Assembly: GCF_039555335.1 (NCBI RefSeq) | Contig: NC_092639.1 | Span: forward strand, 35,383,293-35,447,292 | Direction of reading: 5' to 3' | Source of the DNA: Amphiura filiformis | Taxonomy: Eukaryota > Echinodermata > Ophiuroidea > Amphilepidida > Amphiuridae | DNA: 64,000 nt | In this document: positions 56,921 to 64,000 of the stretch, piece after piece | Layout of the letters: every line of letters starts with the position of its first letter | Position numbering within the stretch: position 1 is the stretch's first letter | Notes under the pieces: model-generated | Database searches by the model: none | The model's input: the letters and a program-made list of their open reading frames with translations, nothing else | What the model was told of the DNA's origin: nothing | Position numbers and translations under genes: made by a program

Positions 56921-59900
56921 ATGGTTTTCTACTTCACTAGTGCAGGTAAAACTGATTGAATGTTACTGTATCGTAATGTATATTGTAGTACGGATTTTCT
57001 AACCTGAGAAAACTGTGTTAAATCTCACACAGGGGTCGATTTAGAAACAAATATACACTGGTGCATGTAAACCAAAAAAGTTACATGCTTAATGTGCACA
57101 TAATTTCACAAACTTAATGTAAAATACTATTACAAAAGATAGAATACCGTATAATTCGGTCTACAAGCACATATGTCTCTAAATGAAGGGTTCTTTGATG
57201 AAAGAGAAAAAAAATTGGAGTTTGAGCAACTATATTACTGATACAGGTGGCTGTACAAACATATTAAGACCAATCTATTGTAACAGTTTTGTGAATATAT
57301 GAAATTGTGAACTATAAAATCGAATGAATAATTAACTCTTTTGATGCATTCATTTACCTATTGTTATTTACAGTTGTGCCTGGAACACCCTACAAGATCT
57401 ATATGGGTGAAGATAAACATGAAAGTAAGTAATAAGTTTCATATAAATGATACCAAGCTATTGATAATATGTGACCCATCACATCGAAACACGGCAGTTG
57501 TAGGAAACCCACATTTAAAGATAATAAAGAAAATGTGCCCCGAAAAATAAAGAAAATAATAAGAAATTTGAACTGTATTTGTCACATAAAATCGCCATTC
57601 TACATGCGATATTAATGAAAGAGGTGCCATTTTAAAGCTTTAAAATAGTCCTTTAGTTTGGTAAAGAAATCTGCAAGTTCGTTTTTGACGACAACTGCCG
57701 TGTTTCGATGTGATGGGTCACATATGTCCATCAGTGTTTTAATGTTTACAATTTACTGCAGTTCTAGTATAGGTGTGATATTAACAATAAGTTCATTGCC
57801 ATTTTCACTGATTCATTTTCCTGGGATGCAGTGACCATATAGATCTTAGCCAAACAACTGAAAAGTCTGAAACATGCACAACTCATTGGGAAAAGTTTAA
57901 CCCCCTGAGCACTACCTGCTGATCTAACATTGCCTCTGATTGGTCAGTTACATGATGATTTCAATTTAATCACCAATCAGAATGGAGCTTTGCAAATAAT
58001 TCACCCCAATTTTTTGTGTGATGAAATTATTCTAACAATGTTGCCGATTGGTCCAATTGAAAATGAAAACCTCTTTTCGGCCAATCGCCAGGTAGTTCTC
58101 ATGGGGTTAAGACAACAAAACAAATACCTTTGCCTTTTTGATGATTCTGCAGTTTAGGATGAATCATAGTCTCCATACAACAGGGAGTGAGTTTTGGAAA
58201 ACACCTGGTGTGCTGCTAACAGCCCACCTGAGATGTGTGATTGCACTCGCACACCTTAAAACTCAGTTGGAGTTAGTCCCTGCCAGGTGTGCTGCAAACA
58301 GCTCACCTGGATGAGCCAAGGTGTGCTCCGAGGTGTGCAATCGCACTTGCACTCCTTAAAACTCACTGCCTGATACAAAGGCCAAGGTCATAACACATTA
58401 TTACATTTAAAGATGCTGGTTGACTAGGTGAAAACGCTCGACTAGATGAAAATGCTCTGGTGTGTGTACCAAATTTGAGTAGCGTAGAAGTCTAATTTTG
58501 CTTTCTATTTACGTTTACCGCTACCTATGAATATACATCATTATACTTTTTTTCACTGATGATTAAATGTGTTGTTCTCTAACAAGGTTTTTCTTACTTG
58601 TTTTTGTTTGACTGCAGATGAAGACCTAATTAAATATGGATTTCCTGAAGACATATGGTAAGTTCTTATTGGTTAATTCAAACTTTTTAATTACCAACAA
58701 TGTGTAGGTAGTTGGAGCTATTTATTTTGAGTCACTAGCTCAAAATGGTGAATAATTAGTTATTCTGTTCAAAATATATGCATTTCCATGACTGCACCCT
58801 TTATTAGATTTCTTTCACACTTTTTGATATCGTACAAGGTATGTACTGGAGTAGGTTCCGGATTGGCTAATTGAGTTACATATTGGCTATTCATTCAAGA
58901 TAAATGACATTTTCTTCGGGGGCATGGTGTGGAGGCAGGGCAAAGTGAATTTTAGGGTTGGGTTTGGGGGCAAAATCAACAAATTTTGCCAACGATTGCC
59001 CCTAAAAGTGAAAAAATTCCCAATTTTGGGTTTTTACTGGGGGGGGCAACTAGGAGTGCAAGGGTTCTGACTGGAGGGAATTTGCCCCCCCCCATGCCCC
59101 CTGGCACCACAGTGATTACATGAGTGACCAGATGCAAAGTCTTGTCCCAGTTGTCTTCAAGTACAGCTGAATTGGCTGTCTTAGTGAATACCTTGTACCT
59201 TAGTTACTTGTTCACACTTGGTTTGCACACATAGGTAGCGTGAACCAGTTGACATGGCAACGATTGATATTGACATCACACTACGACAGTGAATAACTGA
59301 TGAGTCACAACTCAATTATGAGGTACAATGTATGTAACATGTTACAGCCACAATAGATTTAGAGTGGTCACTGACCATTGACCATCCATCCAAAACATGT
59401 AATCTTCAATTATAACTTGTTACATCAATTGTATCTTTCTCCCTTATGTGTGTAAAGGTTCCATGTGGACAAGTTATCTTCAGCCCATGTGTATCTGAGA
59501 CTTCCAAAAGGCAGTACCATCGATGACATACCTCAGGCTGTGTTAGACGATTGCTGCCAGCTTGTCAAAGCCAACAGCATTCAAGGTATTGTTAATCAAG
59601 TTGCCACACAATGGTACTATCGTAAGGCAGCTCAATGAAATTATATATAACACTGGAAATGGTGATACGTATGATGATGCGTGGGTGCAAACATAATCAG
59701 CCTGGCTGAAATTTGAATATTAATGAACCAAAAAAGAATTTTTCATACCACATACAAATGCATGTCAAAGTTCACATTTCAATGTGCGAACTGTAGTAAG
59801 AATGACAAAAGTGACTGGTAAGCAAGTATACTAAATGACCTCAAAAGGTCAAGTGGTATGAGAAAATGGTAGACAAGAAGCTTATTGAGCCAGACATCAG

Positions 59901-62900
59901 CAGAAATATTTTCATAAAATATTGGAGTAATGCTTCAGCTATATGGTATTCCACAATATAACATAAAGTGAAAGAAAAGTGCAAATGTTTTTCATGCTTC
60001 GTATTGACAAAGTGACAAGCTCTAATGATTTCACTATGTAAACAGTGTACAGGTATTAATAATTAGATAAAGTTTTTTTTTTAAAACTTCCGTGGTCCGG
60101 TATGCAGCTGGTGAATTGCGATCGCGTAGAAGTGACAAGGTTAAGCCTACTACGCCAAGCCCGAAGACCAATGGGTCAGCCGGCTTGTTGTCAAGTCGTT
60201 GATCAGCCAATCAGCGTGATTGTTTATTGCTTTTGCATTTACGCTCGTGTACGCGATACACACAGGCACGACCACGGAAGTTTAAAAAAAGCAACTTTAG
60301 TTAAAACCAAATATGGAGGTATCCAAAAGTATTTTAATTAGAAGGTTCATGGAAGTTGGTGGGGTGGTCAATCAGGTTCCTATCCTGTGTTGGGTCAGTT
60401 TCAGCACAGTAACTCAACCAAGACCCAAGAAGCTATCCCAGGTATGTGTGAGCCTGGTGCACACTTCTGGGCATGTTGGACATGGCTATTATGTCAAAGC
60501 ATATAAATGTATATTGCATGATAGGGCAGTACCCAGCAAAAACAAAACGTTTTCGACATCATTCGCAAAAGGTTATAAAAGGTTGTCAGAAAACGTTTAA
60601 ATGCGGGTTATATAAAGGGTACATTAATGGTATAAAACGTTTTCATAACATTAAATAACATTTGTTGGTAATTTACTGCACAGCAAACAGAAATGTTTTA
60701 CAGAAAACATTTAAATGTCGGGTTATATAAAGGGTATAAAACATTTTAATAACATTCCAAAAACATTTTTGAAAACTTGGTACAAATCATTCTAAACAGA
60801 ATGTTATTTTGGGTTGAAAAATATTTTGCAAAAAATGTTTGCCCAAAATATTTACAATAACGCTTTTAAAATGTTTTCACAACCTTTATATAACCCGACA
60901 TTTAAATGTTATTAAAACGTTTTGTAAAAAAACATTTTAAGAACATTTCTGTGTTTGCTGGGTGCAAGTATTTTAACATAATGTTATACAAGTGTTGACA
61001 AAATATTTGGCCAAAAATGTTTGCAAAAATAGTTTACAATGACATTTCGAAAACATTTTAAAAATATTGTTGTAGTGTGTTTTCATACAAAAGCGTTTTA
61101 AAATGATTTCATGACCTTTATTATATAACCCGACATTTTAATGTTATTAATACCTTTTTACCTAAACCAAAACCCAAAATATAACTTATTTAAAACATTT
61201 TGCTGGGTATTCATTCATGGTTAGATTCACATTGAAAAGTGAATCTCTTGCACTTTGTGGGAAATTTTTGCTTTCCCAGTGATAGAGAATACAAAATTTA
61301 AATTGTTGGAAATTTAAATTATCTTTTTGGGAAATGAACATATTACTTCCATGTCTGATTGCTATTTTAATTCTTTACTTCTCCTCTTGATGCAGGGTGC
61401 AAGATGAATAACCTTTCCATTGTATATACTCCATGGGAAAATCTGAAGAAGACTGGTGACATGGCTGTAGGCCAAGTGGGCTTCCATAAAGGAAAGGAGG
61501 TAAGGGGTCTAATTGAAATAAAATTCATTCATATGAAGGTAAGCTGCTTGTCTTTCTGTGCATGCTGTGGACATGCGATGGTAGGACTAGATAGTCTTGT
61601 GATTTGGAGACAGACTTTTTTTTCTGCTGGCAGCTTTCAGGGTGAAAGCAAGGAACTTATTATACTATTGGGACTTGCCTGTCACGCATGGTCACACAAA
61701 TTCACACGTCCATAAGTGGTATATCATGTCTATGAGCTAAATTGACATAGGTCAGTTCATCCCGGCATAGGTGCCATTTTGTTTCCTACGTAATATTATT
61801 CTGGTGTTGTAATACATAGATATAAAAACATATTTGTCAACATGTTTACCATTTAAAATTATAAGAAGATTATGCATAAGAAGATTATGCAATATATTCT
61901 ATAATAAATTGATGGGATATGACGGTGATTGTTGAGGTATTATATGCATGATATAGAATCAGACCCCCGCATCAGACCGTGATCAACGGATCTTGAAGAT
62001 TTAGACATAGTTACAAAAGATGTCGCTGATGTTCTATATATACTGTTGTGCAATACCACTATAAATCATTACAATCATGTTCATGTGGGTTGAACATTAA
62101 AATAAGTCTAAATCGAAATGTACTAGAAATGTTATGGCCATGGTCATGGAGATGGTATATCATCTCTGCTCAATTCATGTGACCGTAACTTCCGCATTGC
62201 TCTTATGAACTCTCACCCTCCTGGTGAAAGTGACTTAATTTATGGTTCTGTTTAGGGAATATTCCTGATTGAATGCAAATTCAAGGGAGAGCGTTGCCTA
62301 GTAGTATGGAGTACTCGCTTCAGGTGCACGAGATATCTCAGGTTCAATACACGGCGGTGGTAACTTCCTGGGATTTTGGCTTGGAAAACCACATTATGTG
62401 GAACTGAAGTTGTAAAGAAGTTTGATTCATTTTAGAATATTGGAGAGTTCTAATAACGGTAACTTCATATTTTGGCATATTTAAGATATTATACCTGCTT
62501 ATCGTCTAAGTAAGCTGCATAAGTTTGGTTTATGTTTTTGAGGTCAAACACAAATTGTGATTGTTTGCAAGAAGAGAATAATTAAAAATATTCAATTCAC
62601 AGACTACTACAGACTATCCTTCAACAGTCAAAGTCCCTGTGCTTTGTATGCTGTGAATTCTGGCATATTCATGAGGGCCGATAGTTCAATTGTGCATGCC
62701 TATAACAATCATACCAGCATTGTGTGTCTATATGCGTATATGCAATAGAGTGTTGCATGTCTTCGCCCCGTAAAAATATGTGGTACATGTATGTGTGTAG
62801 CAGTTTCGTCTGTCACACTTCATGGAACAATTGGCCCTCATTATCGGGTGATGCTGAGACTTGGACTGTTTGTGTTTCGTCTGTAGTATTCTGTGATTCA

Positions 62901-63174
62901 AGTATATTTTGGTGTGAAATAATCCTGAATGCAACAATACCGTTGTCTTCTGACAGGTGCGATCTGCCAAGGTGGAAAAGAAGATCAATGAAACAGTCAA
63001 CAGACTAAACAAGACCAAAGTAGAAATTGTCAAGCCAAATTTGGCTGAAGAAAGGGAACAACGGGACAGAGAAGAAAGGGAAGAAGCAAAGAAGAAAATG
63101 AAATTAGAGAGGGAAGAAAAGATGGAGAGAGAAAAGGAGGAACGGCGCAAAAATATGGAAGAAGCAGAATTAAG
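56921..63174 (+). CDS. CCDC25: CCDC25 (NFACT-R / coiled-coil protein), six exons, 3' end outside the window
   Basis: Small conserved protein with the NFACT-R domain shared with NEMF/Rqc2, followed by a charged helix. In human it has been reported as a sensor of extracellular trap DNA. Its core role is otherwise poorly defined. Exons: 56921-56945, 57374-57424, 58618-58657, 59458-59585, 61396-61499, 62957-63174, all with GT/AG sites and matching phases, giving 188 codons plus two bases. It begins MVFYFTS, and [33 protein letters not shown] and [14 protein letters not shown] are nearly as in human (208 residues). Residues 120-188 are Lys/Glu/Arg-rich coiled coil ending MEEAELR at a GTAAGC donor. 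About 20 more residues must lie beyond 64000. A TTTTGCAG acceptor at 56858 shows a 5' UTR intron. Confidence 0.92.
57468..57724. mobile_element. TA-flanked MITE in CCDC25 intron 2, TIR TGTGACCCATCACATCG
   Basis: TATGTGACCCATCACATCG, then AAACACGGCAGTTGT, is matched by its complement ending at 57724. It shares TATGTGACYC tips with the MITE at 16735-16990 but is otherwise different. Confidence 0.78.
57901..58106. mobile_element. piggyBac-like MITE, TTAA TSD, in CCDC25 intron 2
   Basis: TTAA at 57897-57900 and 58107-58110. CCCCCTGAGCACTACCTG at the left matches the complement of the right end (CCCCATGAGAACTACCTG) with two differences. The short frame across it is incidental. Confidence 0.72.
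58200..58365. repeat. Two-unit tandem duplication of about 90 bp in CCDC25 intron 2
   Basis: CAGGTGTGCTGCAAACAGC and CACCTGGTGTGCTGCTAACAGC begin related units. Both close with a CACT/CACACCTTAAAACTCA phrase. Diverged. Confidence 0.5.
60085..60281. mobile_element. Short MITE in CCDC25 intron 4, TIR AACTTCCGTGGTC
   Basis: AACTTCCGTGGTC and GACCACGGAAGT(T) bound about 200 bp that is GC-richer than its surroundings. TTAA occurs at both edges (60081-60084, 60282-60285), which could be a target duplication. Confidence 0.55.
60531..61208. mobile_element. Element with ACCCAGCAAA ends and AAAACGTTTT phrases, CCDC25 intron 4
   Basis: ACCCAGCAAAAACAAAACGT at the left and AAAACATTTTGCTGGGT at the right. 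An internal TTTGCTGGGT near 60953 suggests two overlapping units. GGGTTATATAAAGGGTA and its complement recur. Non-coding. Confidence 0.6.
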
Positions 63175-64000
63175 GTAAGCTACAAACTGAATTTTTACCA
63201 TTTTTAACAGCACAACAAACATTTTTGAATAGTTATATTACATGTTTGTTAATACCTCGTTGACAGGTGTCATCGAAGTTGGAAAAGATAATAGTTTAAT
63301 CATTTTATTTTCTATTTTTGAATGTGAATATAAGTAGTATAGTTGGCGATATTATGCTTACAATCAATGTAAAAAAGAAGCGCCCACGCAAAATGAATGA
63401 CTTAAACCCCTGGGCTCTTTATCAAATAATATGTACATGTATGGTCCCTTATTCTTGATTCTATTACCCCCACGACCCATTATTCAAAATCGCGCACTGT
63501 GATTTGTTGAAACGCGTCACGTGACAGACCATTAATTAGCGATAAAGTGTCAAGGGCAACAAACTTTATGTTCTTCTATCATCACAGCCTTTGCACAGCA
63601 GAGCGCACAGCACACCTGCTTATGTAGGGGAGAATGGAATGTCAGGGTTGTGTTATTGTATGTGCATACCTGCTTATAGGGAGAATGGAATGTTAGGTTG
63701 TGTTATTGGAATGTGCATACGCTTTGGCTACGCAGTATGCGCTCCACCTTGAGGTAAACAACTTGAAATATTTGGGCAAAAAATTTGATATTTTCTCTTT
63801 AAATCACACTATTTTGTGGTAATAGAATAGAAATAAAGGGTGCAGCATTATCCTTTACACGCAAATAATGTGTCCTCACCCATTATTTACGTTTTTACTG
63901 CCTCGGACACATTATTTTCGTGTAAAGGATCATGCATTACCCTTTATTTCTTGATTAAATCAAGAACACATGTCAAGCTCCAGCTACATCCCATCCTACC
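63175..64000 (+). other. Start of CCDC25 intron 6; no further exon seen
   Basis: No acceptor followed by the expected C-terminal codons is visible. GGGAGAATGGAATGT is repeated at about 63640 and 63680. A hairpin pairs about 63833-63868 (AAAGGGTGCAGCATTATCCT) with 63923-63953. Confidence 0.4.

Noticed and set aside
57930-58157. 75-codon frame in CCDC25 intron 2
   Set aside because: It covers a TTAA-flanked MITE and its edge; no homology or splice support.
60313-60658. Frames starting [12 protein letters not shown] followed by a GTATGT donor-like site
   Set aside because: They look like an exon, but there is no family match and they would break the CCDC25 reading between exons 4 and 5, which join cleanly.

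Overview
This window comes from an animal nuclear genome. All four protein-coding genes I can build are animal genes split by standard GT-AG introns. Each belongs to a family shared by deuterostomes: a galactose 3-O-sulfotransferase, a RING/B-box TRIM protein with a propeller-like C-terminus, ethylmalonyl-CoA decarboxylase (ECHDC1) and CCDC25. Gene density is low, the sequence is AT-rich, and non-autonomous DNA transposons are packed in heavily. Together with an orphan TRIM gene and a strong excess of the octamer TAGGCCTA, this suggests a marine invertebrate deuterostome, perhaps an echinoderm. That placement is inference. There is no bacterial-type operon, rRNA or CRISPR array, and I recognise no LTR or retrovirus-like element.

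Layout. A two-exon galactose 3-O-sulfotransferase lies on the minus strand at 1187-8342, with a signal-anchor first exon. Positions 8.4-21 kb hold no recognised gene but many elements, including TTAA-, TA- and 8-bp-duplicating families. A three-exon TRIM gene occupies 21314-25343 on the plus strand, followed at once by a small hAT-like element. Positions 26-41 kb are repeats plus long AT-rich stretches without recognisable genes. ECHDC1 is on the minus strand at 41186-43150, with a possible 5' noncoding exon near 46.9 kb. One of its exons contains a frame disturbance that cancels out. Positions 43.3-56.2 kb are a repeat-rich zone. It holds a 541-bp foldback, a 3.1-kb composite transposon (47802-50919) with an exact 8-bp target duplication, two copies of a short element with perfect 9-bp target duplications, a tRNA-derived SINE, rearranged mariner copies and a LINE fragment. 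CCDC25 begins at 56921 on the plus strand and runs off the right edge; six coding exons are visible.

The genes are unrelated single-copy loci and do not form a pathway. The most striking material is in the mobile DNA. The 3.1-kb element carries two internal arrays of inverted motif pairs, and one array repeats the tip of its own terminal inverted repeat. Three TA-flanked element families share one design built from repeated short G-rich phrases, and two of them sit inside copies of the same TTAA-flanked element. Both intact copies of one TTAA family keep the same perfect 30-bp palindrome.
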